From: JBCDGH01 sp038751365
Lineage (GTDB): Bacteria > Patescibacteriota > JACMRA01
Assembly (NCBI GenBank): GCA_038751365.1
Contig: JBCDGH010000023.1
Span: 1-20,090 of the forward strand
Direction of reading: 5' to 3'
DNA length: 20,090 nucleotides
Below are positions 7,293-14,809 of this stretch, piece after piece. The notes below the pieces were generated by a model. The model saw nothing but the letters and a program-made list of their open reading frames with translations, was not told the origin of the DNA and did not search any database. The first letter of the stretch is position 1. Every line of letters begins with the position of its first letter. The translations under genes were made by a program, and so were the position numbers.

Positions 7293-10082
7293 ATGCCAGT
7301 CTCCAAAAAAACTAAATCAGTAAAAACTTCCAAAAAGACTACTAAAGCCGCAGAAAAAGAAGTGGATAAAGCTACTACCAAAAAAAATACTAGTTCTGAG
7401 GTTAAGAAGCATGAAATAATCTCTCAAAATAAAGTGACTAAAGGTCGTAGTAGGGTCAAAAAATTACTCGATAATTTAGTTGGTGAAAGAAAAGAAATAG
7501 GTAAGTATTCAGCTGTAGTTAAAAAGATTGAAGAGTTCGATAATCAAATGAAAGATTTGACCGATGAAGAACTTAAATCGAAAACTGCAGAGTTTAGAGA
7601 AAAGCTAAAAGGGTTGAAAGATAAGGAGATGGAAAAGAAACTGACTGAGATTCTGCCTGAGGCTTTTGCGGTGGTTAGAGAAGGTGCTTGGAGAGCGATT
7701 GGTCAGAAGCATTTCCCTGTACAGCTGATTGGTGGTATGGTTCTCAACGACGGTCGTGTAGCTGAAATGAGAACTGGAGAGGGCAAGACTTTGGTAGCTA
7801 CACTCTCTATCTATTTGAATTCTTTGCCTGAGTATAATCAGGTTCACTTGGTCACCGTAAATGATTACTTAGCTCGTAGAGATGCTAGCTGGATGGGTAA
7901 GGTATACAATTTCTTGGGTTTGAGTATCGGAGTAATCCAGAATCAAGCTAGTTTCTATTTCAAACTTGGGGCTCAGTCAGACTCTAAAGCAGATAAAAAG
8001 CGTGATGAAGGTAGAGTAGAAACATATGAAGATGGCGTACTTGATGATAGTAGAGCAGTGCTCGATGTAGAGAATTTGGTTCATTGTGACCGTAAAAGGG
8101 CCTATTGGGATGACGAGCTTAACGCTCCAGTGGATATCGTATACGGGGTTAATTCTGAGTTTGGCTTCGATTACTTGCGGGATAATATGGCTAACACACC
8201 AGATGAAGTAGTTCAGAAAGCTGGTCACTGTGTAGCAGTTATTGACGAAGTGGACTCAATTTTGATTGATGAAGCTAGAACGCCACTAATTATTTCATCT
8301 CAAGACTCGGACTCCTCCTCTCGCTATAGACAATTCGCTAGCTTAGTAAAGCAATTGAATCCTGATCTAGATTATACTGTGGACGAGAAGCGTCGTATTT
8401 GTACTCTTACTGAGCTTGGTATTGAGAAAGTTGAAAGGGCTTTGAATATAGTATCTTTATACGAAAGTTCGGAGAATGTGGTTTTGATTCATCATTTAGA
8501 TCAAGCTCTAAAAGCAAGAACTTTGTTTAGACGTGAAAAAGAATATGTGGTAAGAGATGGTGACATCGTGATTGTCGATGAGTATACTGGAAGACTAATG
8601 TTTGGTAGGCGTTATAATCAAGGTCTGCATCAAGCTCTAGAGGCAAAAGAAAATTTGAACGTAAAACCTGAGAGTAAAACCGTAGCCACAGTCACTTTTC
8701 AGAATTACTTTAGATTATACAAAAAGCTTTCTGGAATGACAGGTACAGCCGCTACTGAAGCTGAAGAGTTGTTTAAGATATATAAGCTAGTAGTAGTTAC
8801 TATTCCAACTAACAAGCCAATGGTCAGGAAAGACTTTGTTGATAAAATTTATAAGTCAGAAGCTGGAAAATTCAAAGCTATTGCTAGGGATATAAAAGCG
8901 ATTCATCAGACAGGTCAACCTGTTTTGATAGGTACTACCTCAATTGAAAAGAATCTTGAGCTGAGTAGGCTGCTTACTGAGGCAGGAGTGAAGCATCAGG
9001 TTTTGAACGCTAAGAATCACGAGCAAGAAGCTAAGATTGTATCTGAAGCAGGCAAAAAAAGTATGGTGACTCTAGCGACTAATATAGCAGGTCGTGGTGT
9101 AGATATTAAGCTCGGAGGTGAGGTCCCTGAAAAAGAGTCTGATCTATCTAAATGGAAAGAAGATCATGAAGAAATAAAATTACTTGGAGGTCTATTCGTA
9201 GTTGGAACAGAGCGTCATGAAAGTAGGCGTATTGATAATCAACTTAGAGGAAGATCAGGACGTCAAGGAGATCCAGGTATGAGTCAGTTCTATATTTCCC
9301 TGGAGGATTATGTCTTAAGGGTTTTTGGAGGTGACAGAATTACTTATTACAAGAATATACTCCCGATTGCTGAAGATGAAGCTATTCAAAATAAATTGTT
9401 ATCCGGATTAATAGAAGAAGCTCAAAAGAAAATCGAGGGACAAAATTTTGATGTAAGAAAGCACGTAACCGAGTACGATGACGTAATTAATCGGCAAAGG
9501 AACGTAATCTACACCAGGCGAAAGAAAGTTCTCTTAAATGACGGTTTTGATTGGCAGCAGGAGACCGAGAAAGCAGTGTATAGAGCAGTATTGAGTTGTC
9601 TAGAGCAGATAGAAAAACCAAGAGGAAAAAAGTCCAAAATAGACATAGATCAACTGAAAAAAACTAGTTCACAGCTAAAAAGTATTTTAAGCATAGCTGA
9701 TTTTGATACAAATGTACTCTCAGTATTGCTCAAGGATCACAAATATAAGTACGCTAAAGTAGCTAGAATACTATCTGAAAAATTAAATTATCAGCTAAAA
9801 ACTAAGTGGGAAATTTACGAAAATAGAGTACAAAGTGCGCTATCTAGATTTGTATTTCTAAGATCTATTGACGTCTTATGGACCGAACACCTAGTAACCA
9901 TTGATCATCTACAAGATTCTGTTAGGCTACGTGGCTATTCTCAGAAAGACCCTTTAGTTGAGTTTAAGCAAGATGGAATGACAATATTCATTGGTTTATT
10001 GCAAGAAATAAATAAGGAGATTGCTGATACTGTATTCAAGGTAAATCCAGAGCTTGTACCTGCAGGTATTTTGCAGAGTTAG
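7293..10082 (+). CDS. secA: Protein translocase ATPase SecA
   Basis: Motor that drives unfolded preproteins through SecYEG. Walker A is TGEGKT at 161-166, Walker B is DEVD at 318-321, and GRSGRQGD at 653-660 is the helicase motif VI. The preprotein cross-linking and scaffold regions follow in normal order to residue 929. Two features are unusual against E. coli: a Lys/Thr/Ser-rich N-terminal extension of about 55 residues before the SecA core, and a charged insert of about 40-50 residues at roughly 220-262 in the first nucleotide-binding fold. The C-terminal Cys-rich zinc tail that binds SecB is absent, as in many bacteria without SecB. The ATG at 7293 is the only start upstream of the core. 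The stop overlaps the stop of the next, convergent gene. Confidence 0.97.
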   Translation: MPVSKKTKSVKTSKKTTKAAEKEVDKATTKKNTSSEVKKHEIISQNKVTKGRSRVKKLLDNLVGERKEIGKYSAVVKKIEEFDNQMKDLTDEELKSKTAEFREKLKGLKDKEMEKKLTEILPEAFAVVREGAWRAIGQKHFPVQLIGGMVLNDGRVAEMRTGEGKTLVATLSIYLNSLPEYNQVHLVTVNDYLARRDASWMGKVYNFLGLSIGVIQNQASFYFKLGAQSDSKADKKRDEGRVETYEDGVLDDSRAVLDVENLVHCDRKRAYWDDELNAPVDIVYGVNSEFGFDYLRDNMANTPDEVVQKAGHCVAVIDEVDSILIDEARTPLIISSQDSDSSSRYRQFASLVKQLNPDLDYTVDEKRRICTLTELGIEKVERALNIVSLYESSENVVLIHHLDQALKARTLFRREKEYVVRDGDIVIVDEYTGRLMFGRRYNQGLHQALEAKENLNVKPESKTVATVTFQNYFRLYKKLSGMTGTAATEAEELFKIYKLVVVTIPTNKPMVRKDFVDKIYKSEAGKFKAIARDIKAIHQTGQPVLIGTTSIEKNLELSRLLTEAGVKHQVLNAKNHEQEAKIVSEAGKKSMVTLATNIAGRGVDIKLGGEVPEKESDLSKWKEDHEEIKLLGGLFVVGTERHESRRIDNQLRGRSGRQGDPGMSQFYISLEDYVLRVFGGDRITYYKNILPIAEDEAIQNKLLSGLIEEAQKKIEGQNFDVRKHVTEYDDVINRQRNVIYTRRKKVLLNDGFDWQQETEKAVYRAVLSCLEQIEKPRGKKSKIDIDQLKKTSSQLKSILSIADFDTNVLSVLLKDHKYKYAKVARILSEKLNYQLKTKWEIYENRVQSALSRFVFLRSIDVLWTEHLVTIDHLQDSVRLRGYSQKDPLVEFKQDGMTIFIGLLQEINKEIADTVFKVNPELVPAGILQS

Positions 10083-10363
10083 GGTAAATTCCTATACCAA
10101 ATGAAGCAAGTGATAGATAAAGGAATTAAAATCAAGTAAGCTATCCAGATATAACGTATTTGACTCTTGTTCAGTTTGCCGAGCGTATTTAGCTGGGGTA
10201 GGCAAATTGCTATTGGTAAAACAATATATATGATTGCCTGTGTTACATTTTCAAAAATAGCTATACCAGCTGCGCATATGTGCATGAATGTGGTTGCAGT
10301 AATATAGAACCATTGACTTCTTACAATAGTGTCTGGGGAAGTTTTTTTGTCTTCTGTAGACAT
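10079..10363 (-). CDS. Small three-TM membrane protein
   Basis: A 94-residue protein with three predicted membrane segments at about 19-38, 40-58 and 68-91, joined by short loops with a few basic residues. The first 18 residues are charged. I do not recognise a family. It converges on secA and their stop codons overlap by four bases (TTAG). A -35-like TTGACT at 10415-10410 and a -10-like TTATAA at 10390-10385 (minus strand, 19-base spacing) lie upstream of the ATG. The hydrophobic pattern and tight stop-stop packing favour a real gene. Confidence 0.6.
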   Translation of the reverse strand: MSTEDKKTSPDTIVRSQWFYITATTFMHICAAGIAIFENVTQAIIYIVLPIAICLPQLNTLGKLNKSQIRYIWIAYLILIPLSITCFIWYRNLP

Positions 10364-10504
10364 GTTAAAACAACAATTACTAATTTATAATTTCTATTTT
10401 TCAATTAATAGTCAACCACTTCAATAAATTCTTTTTATATAAAAGTGTGTTAGCTAAATAAGAAGATTTAAAGTAGAAAGCTTGCCATAATTAGACATAA
10501 CTAA

Positions 10505-10521
10505 CCCGCCTTAATGGCGGG
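10505..10521 (-). terminator. GC-rich hairpin, probable terminator of the helical exported protein gene
   Basis: A six-base-pair all-G/C stem (CCCGCC, five-base loop, GGCGGG) lies 28 bases past the stop codon at 10549. On the minus strand it is followed by TTAGTTATG, a poor U-run, so termination may be inefficient. Confidence 0.55.
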
Positions 10522-10548
10522 AATATGAGAGTATTCAACATTTGCAAA

Positions 10549-10986
10549 TTATTCGTTTGATTTTGCGTTCATACCTTTAATGTATTGTTTCCTTTCGATA
10601 CCCAGCTCATCAAGAATAGTGTTTGATCTATTGCGAGCATCTTGCATTATTCTTTTAGCCTCGACTAATTTATCAAATTTTTCTTGAGTATTTATTTTTT
10701 CCAGAAGTTCTTCAGACTTTTTTGAGCCCTCAATTGCACTTTTCCAGCTATCATAATTTCCGTCTTCCATTGCATCTCGTATAGATTCGCGCTTGGCAAT
10801 TTGTTCCTCTGAAAGGTTTGATTTTCTTCGTCTACTTCTCATTCTTTCTACAATTGAAGTAGTATTAGCATTTGAGTCAGCTGAAGTTGTTTGAGCTTGA
10901 GTATAAAGTGTGCTACCAGACAATCCAGCTACTAAGCCTACAGTGACTCCTAAAGCTCCTAACATAAGTGATTTATTGTTTTTCAT
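10549..10986 (-). CDS. Small exported helical protein, Spy/CpxP-like in plan
   Basis: A 145-residue protein. Residues 1-32 form a signal peptide (K-N-N-K start, hydrophobic core 7-23, likely cleavage after T-Q-A). The mature part is highly charged and almost wholly helical: a basic stretch (about 47-56, MRSRRRK), then A-M-E-D-G-N-Y-D-S-W-K near 72-82 and further helices to 130. Repeats of the form 'DGNYDSWK ... F-D-K-L-V-E-A ... M-Q-D-A' are, from memory, common in small exported proteins of Patescibacteria. The plan recalls periplasmic LTxxQ chaperones (Spy, CpxP, ZraP), but homology is not shown. It lies downstream of the sigma factor and membrane protein on the same strand, 112 bases apart, possibly with its own promoter. 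Confidence 0.68.
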   Translation of the reverse strand: MKNNKSLMLGALGVTVGLVAGLSGSTLYTQAQTTSADSNANTTSIVERMRSRRRKSNLSEEQIAKRESIRDAMEDGNYDSWKSAIEGSKKSEELLEKINTQEKFDKLVEAKRIMQDARNRSNTILDELGIERKQYIKGMNAKSNE

Positions 10987-11026
10987 AAGTATAAAATAGA
11001 TATAGTTGATTAAAATTAGGCGATGG

Positions 11027-11038
11027 TTAGGATCCTAA
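11027..11038. promoter_or_regulatory. Perfect palindrome upstream of the helical exported protein gene
   Basis: TTAGGATCCTAA is a perfect 12-base palindrome 41 to 52 bases before the ATG at 10986. Its core TAGG-AT-CCTA is shared, with a TA centre, by the palindrome at 6269-6278 upstream of another exported-protein gene. A regulator site is plausible but unproven. Confidence 0.35.
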
Positions 11039-11098
11039 ACTTCTTACCTGATAGTATTACCCAAAATAAGAGAAAATATTACACTAGCTAAAGCCTAT

Positions 11099-11854
11099 CT
11101 AAACAAAACTATTCGAATATTTATTATCTGAACTGTGCTTTATTTTCTGATTTTCAAAAATAAATTGCGTTCTTTTAATAATTGCTACACGTAGCACTTT
11201 GGATTCTTCTTTTTCATCTAATTCTAGCCTTAATAAATCTCTTGGACTTATTCCTGTGGACAATTCTTCACTCAAATAAAAACTCAAGACCTGATTCCTG
11301 TTAGCTATTTTTATTAGATTTCCTTGACTTACCTTTTCTATGCTAACGACTCTTCCATAGATAACATTATTTAGTCTTCGTTTAAGAACTAGTTCTCTGG
11401 GTCTTGGCGGGCGGATCGGATAGTCTTGTAGGTTATTGTCTATATCTCGTAAAGATTTTTGGAGGGTATGACTATGATTAATTATTGCTAAACTTGAAGA
11501 CATACATAGTAAAATAGCTGATACTCCTAAGACTGCAATCAAAATTCTTTTTTTAACTAATAACCAATCGGTTTGGCGATATATATAATATGCTAGAAAG
11601 CAAAAGAGAACGGTAGTTATTGCGATTAAAGGTAGTAGTCTGAAGAGTATAAATATGATATTGTCTATATTAAAATCAATAATCTGAGGTATCAAAAGCC
11701 AATCCCAAAGTAAAAAAGCCAGTAATACACCTCCCATGAAGAAAATAAAAGCGATTACAAAGGCTCTTAGAAGATCAACGAATAGGTAATAGTTATAACT
11801 ATTGGGCTTCTTATCTTCAATTTTGGTTAATACTTTGTTTTTTATAGCTGACAT
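11099..11854 (-). CDS. Three-TM protein next to an ECF sigma factor, candidate anti-sigma factor
   Basis: The start lies 12 bases after the sigma-factor stop, so the two are almost surely one transcript. Three hydrophobic segments run at about 29-50, 65-92 and 104-125. Positive residues before TM1 and in the TM2-TM3 loop (RQTDWLLVKKR) put the N-terminus inside and the last 125 residues outside. That region has an Arg/Pro-rich start (148-160), then a beta-rich stretch (about 160-230). No Zn-type anti-sigma motif (HxxxCxxC) is present. Position and topology suggest a membrane anti-sigma factor or sensor. The small cytoplasmic part, 28 N-terminal residues plus one loop, would be unusual for one. 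The family is not recognised. Confidence 0.65.
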   Translation of the reverse strand: MSAIKNKVLTKIEDKKPNSYNYYLFVDLLRAFVIAFIFFMGGVLLAFLLWDWLLIPQIIDFNIDNIIFILFRLLPLIAITTVLFCFLAYYIYRQTDWLLVKKRILIAVLGVSAILLCMSSSLAIINHSHTLQKSLRDIDNNLQDYPIRPPRPRELVLKRRLNNVIYGRVVSIEKVSQGNLIKIANRNQVLSFYLSEELSTGISPRDLLRLELDEKEESKVLRVAIIKRTQFIFENQKIKHSSDNKYSNSFV

Positions 11855-11866
11855 AGTTATATTATG

Positions 11867-12403
11867 TTACAATTTAATATGTTTGCGCGCTCTTTCCCTT
11901 GCTCTTTTGAGCTTTACAGCGACTGTATTTGGGGTTAGTTTAAATATATCAGATATCTCCTTCAGGCTGAGTTCTTCTAAATGAAATAAAATTAAGAGGC
12001 TCTTATCGGTAGAATTAAGTTTATCTAAAGCTTTCTCAAGTTGAATTTTGTCTATTTTAGTTTCTTCTTTTTTGGTTTGTGGTATATGCCAGAAATCTTG
12101 GATATCAACATAAAACAACTTAGACTTATCCCGTATTAAGTTGACGGCAGTGTTGTGAGCAATTCTGTATAACCAGCTAGAAAACTTTAAATTTGTCGAA
12201 AAACTGGCTAGGCTCTTATATGCCTTATAAAAAACTTCAGATGCCACATCTTCGGCGTCTTGAGTGTGGTAATTTAGTAATCGTTTGCAATACCTTAGAA
12301 TCGGCTGCTGATAACGATTAACTAGCTCTTCAAAAGCTGTTGTATTACCTTCTAGGACTATCTTGACTACTTTTTCATCGGCATAGCTCTTATAGGTTGC
12401 CAT
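11867..12403 (-). CDS. ECF-type RNA polymerase sigma factor
   Basis: Directs RNA polymerase to a specific promoter set. With the ATG at 12403 the protein is 178 residues: sigma region 2 at about 20-91 (with D-A-E-D-V-A-S-E-V-F and W-L-Y-R-I-A-H-N) and region 4 at about 120-174 with the helix-turn-helix L-S-L-K-E-I-S-D-I-F, ending in K-R-A-R-E-R-A-R. No region 1 or 3 is present, as in the ECF group. The frame opens 20 codons earlier at 12463, but that stretch contains the TATAAT box (12422-12417) and does not resemble sigma factors. Starting at 12403 gives a leader of about seven bases. It heads a minus-strand cluster and is divergent from uvrB. Confidence 0.9.
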   Translation of the reverse strand: MATYKSYADEKVVKIVLEGNTTAFEELVNRYQQPILRYCKRLLNYHTQDAEDVASEVFYKAYKSLASFSTNLKFSSWLYRIAHNTAVNLIRDKSKLFYVDIQDFWHIPQTKKEETKIDKIQLEKALDKLNSTDKSLLILFHLEELSLKEISDIFKLTPNTVAVKLKRARERARKHIKL

Positions 12404-12416
12404 TACGGTATTACAC

Positions 12417-12422
12417 ATTATA
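12417..12422 (-). promoter_or_regulatory. -10 box of the sigma-factor gene
   Basis: A perfect TATAAT on the minus strand, 13 bases before the chosen ATG at 12403. No convincing -35 is seen at 16-19 bases. The sigma factor may control its own gene, in which case the upstream element would be non-standard. Confidence 0.5.
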
Positions 12423-12494
12423 GAGTAAAAAATGACAACTCTAATCAAACTACATAGATACAATTACTTTCTTAATACTACTTGCAGTCCTGTT

Positions 12495-12500
12495 TTGACA
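12495..12500 (+). promoter_or_regulatory. -35 box of the uvrB promoter
   Basis: A consensus TTGACA lies 31 bases before the uvrB ATG. The -10 is unclear: TTTAGC at 12517-12522 has 16-base spacing but poor sequence, and TTATAG at 12523-12528 has better sequence but 22-base spacing. No LexA-type operator was seen. Confidence 0.4.
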
Positions 12501-12531
12501 AGGTGCTTATCTTAAGTTTAGCTTATAGACC

Positions 12532-14763
12532 ATGAAGTCAGATACAAACAAAGCTAAAAGTCAGCAAAACAGAAAATTTGAACTAGTCTCTCCTTATGGT
12601 CCAGCAGGTGATCAGGAAAAGGTTATTGATACCATTACTTCTAGTTTAGGTGTAGGTACTAGAGAGCAAACTATTCTTGGGGTTACTGGCTCTGGAAAAA
12701 CTTTCATGATGGCTTCTATTGTAGATATATTACAAAAACCTACCTTAGTTATTGCTCACAACAAGACCCTAGCAGCTCAGCTTGCTGAAGAATTTAGGCG
12801 ATTTTTTCCTCATAACGCAGTACATTACTTTGTTAGTTATTATGATTATTATCAGCCGGAAAGTTATATTCCAAGATCAGATACTTATATCGAAAAACAA
12901 ACTCAAATCAACGAGGAGATTGATAGACTAAGAAACGCTGCTACTCAGTCCCTACTTACGCGTAAAGATGTGCTAATTGTGGCTTCAGTCTCTTGTATTT
13001 ATGGTTTAGGAAACCCGGAAGATTTTGCCGCTTTGAAAATAGATTTAGAGATGGGTCAGAAGTACAAGATAGACAAAATTATTCGAAAACTAATTGATTT
13101 GCAGTTTACTAGAACTAATCTAGATCTAAAAAGAGGGGTTTTCAGGCTTAGAGGGGATAATCTAGAGCTAATACCATCAAGTGAAGAGATTGGTTATAGG
13201 TTTTCCTTTTATGGTGATGAGTTGGAGTTAATACAAAGTTTTCACCCAGTTTCCGGACAGGCTTTGGAGAATATTGAGAGTTATACTATTTTTCCTGCAA
13301 AACAGTACGTTACAACCCAAGAAAAGATTCAAATGGCTATTTCTAAGATAGAAAAGGAGGTTGTCGATAGAGTTGATCATTTTAATAAAGAAGGACTACT
13401 TCTTCAAGCCCAACGAATTAAGGAGCGAACCTATAATGATTTAGAAATGCTACAGACTCTTGGTTATGTTGGCGGAATTGAAAATTACTCTGTTTATTTC
13501 GACGGTAGGCAATTTGGTGAGCCACCTACAACACTTCTTGACTATTTTCCGGATGATTCAATCACCTTTATTGATGAGAGTCATATGACTTTGTCACAGA
13601 TTTCGTCTATGTATAATGGCGATAGAAGTCGTAAACAGACACTAGTAGAATATGGCTTTAGACTACCTAGCGCAATGAATAATCGACCTCTCAAAATTAA
13701 TGAGTTTTATGATAAAATGAGTCAGCTTGTATATGTCTCAGCCACTCCCGGTAATTTTGAATTTGGAAAAACTGATTCTGTAACCAAGAATGCAAATGTG
13801 GAAAAGATAAAGCGTGATCCTAAAGCAGAAATCACAGTAGCTGAAGCTATAATCAGACCTACAGGTTTGCTTGACCCAGAAATTATTTTAAAACCAGTAA
13901 AGAATCAGGTGGATGATGTTTTAGAACAGGTAAGACAACGAGTCGCTAAAGGACAGAGAGTGCTGATTACTACCTTAACTAAAAGATTTTCTGAAGAGTT
14001 AGATCTCTATTTCAAGCAAATAAACGTCAAATCAGCCTACATTCATAGTGATGTAGATACCATGGAAAGAATAGATATACTTAGCGATCTAAGACGGGGT
14101 AAGTACGATGTGCTGGTTGGTATTAATTTACTTAGAGAAGGTCTAGACTTGCCTGAGGTCAGCTTGGTAGCTATATTTGATGCAGATAAAGAAGGCTTTT
14201 TGAGGTCAAAAACTAGCTTAGTTCAGATAATTGGACGTGCTGCTAGGCATTCAGAGGGTAAAGTAATAATGTATGCTGATTCTGTTACTGATTCGATGAA
14301 ATACGCTATTGAGGAAACTGAGAGAAGACGTGAACTACAACAGAATTATAATAAAGAGCATAACATAATACCAAAGAATGTAGTTAGGGATCTTAAAACA
14401 ATTGCTGACGATCTTCGGGAGGAAATGGAGCAAGATGAAACTTATGGCAAGTCTGGAGCTACATACTCTACTACAGGATGGAAGCCTGTGGAAGAAGATA
14501 AAGTTATGTTTACTTTTGATGAGAAAAAGTCTAGGAGAAAGAGTAAATCTATCCACTCTGAAGATACTAAAGATCGTAAGTCAAATCGAGGTAAACAGGT
14601 CTTTGCCGACTTTGACCAGCAGAAAGAAAGCTTCAGTAAAGATCTTGAGTCGCAGAATCTGAGTATTAGCGAACTTAAAAGTAGATTACAAGTGGCGATT
14701 GATGCGATGAACTTCGAGGAAGCAGCAGCTTTGAGAGACCTGATTGATAAAAAAATGGTCTAA
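12532..14763 (+). CDS. uvrB: Excinuclease ABC subunit UvrB
   Basis: Damage-verification helicase of nucleotide excision repair; it is loaded by UvrA and recruits the nuclease UvrC. Walker A is GVTGSGKT at 50-57. The beta-hairpin that probes DNA is in YYDYYQPESYIP at 103-114. DESH at 348-351 is the Walker B motif. Helicase motifs V and VI follow, with NLLREGLDLPE and QIIGRAARH clearly visible. A UVR domain that contacts UvrC closes the protein (about 708-743). Between about 625 and 707 is a long Lys/Ser/Asp-rich linker, making the protein 743 residues against the usual 660-680. It is convergent with the PBP gene, 46 bases apart. Confidence 0.97.
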   Translation: MKSDTNKAKSQQNRKFELVSPYGPAGDQEKVIDTITSSLGVGTREQTILGVTGSGKTFMMASIVDILQKPTLVIAHNKTLAAQLAEEFRRFFPHNAVHYFVSYYDYYQPESYIPRSDTYIEKQTQINEEIDRLRNAATQSLLTRKDVLIVASVSCIYGLGNPEDFAALKIDLEMGQKYKIDKIIRKLIDLQFTRTNLDLKRGVFRLRGDNLELIPSSEEIGYRFSFYGDELELIQSFHPVSGQALENIESYTIFPAKQYVTTQEKIQMAISKIEKEVVDRVDHFNKEGLLLQAQRIKERTYNDLEMLQTLGYVGGIENYSVYFDGRQFGEPPTTLLDYFPDDSITFIDESHMTLSQISSMYNGDRSRKQTLVEYGFRLPSAMNNRPLKINEFYDKMSQLVYVSATPGNFEFGKTDSVTKNANVEKIKRDPKAEITVAEAIIRPTGLLDPEIILKPVKNQVDDVLEQVRQRVAKGQRVLITTLTKRFSEELDLYFKQINVKSAYIHSDVDTMERIDILSDLRRGKYDVLVGINLLREGLDLPEVSLVAIFDADKEGFLRSKTSLVQIIGRAARHSEGKVIMYADSVTDSMKYAIEETERRRELQQNYNKEHNIIPKNVVRDLKTIADDLREEMEQDETYGKSGATYSTTGWKPVEEDKVMFTFDEKKSRRKSKSIHSEDTKDRKSNRGKQVFADFDQQKESFSKDLESQNLSISELKSRLQVAIDAMNFEEAAALRDLIDKKMV

Positions 14764-14809
14764 AGTAAATTTATTCTGCTCATATCTGCATATTTTGTCT
14801 AGAACTTCA

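Noticed and set aside
12404..12463. Upstream ATG that would add 20 residues to the sigma factor
   Set aside because: The added residues are hydrophobic, unlike sigma factors, and their DNA contains a perfect TATAAT box.
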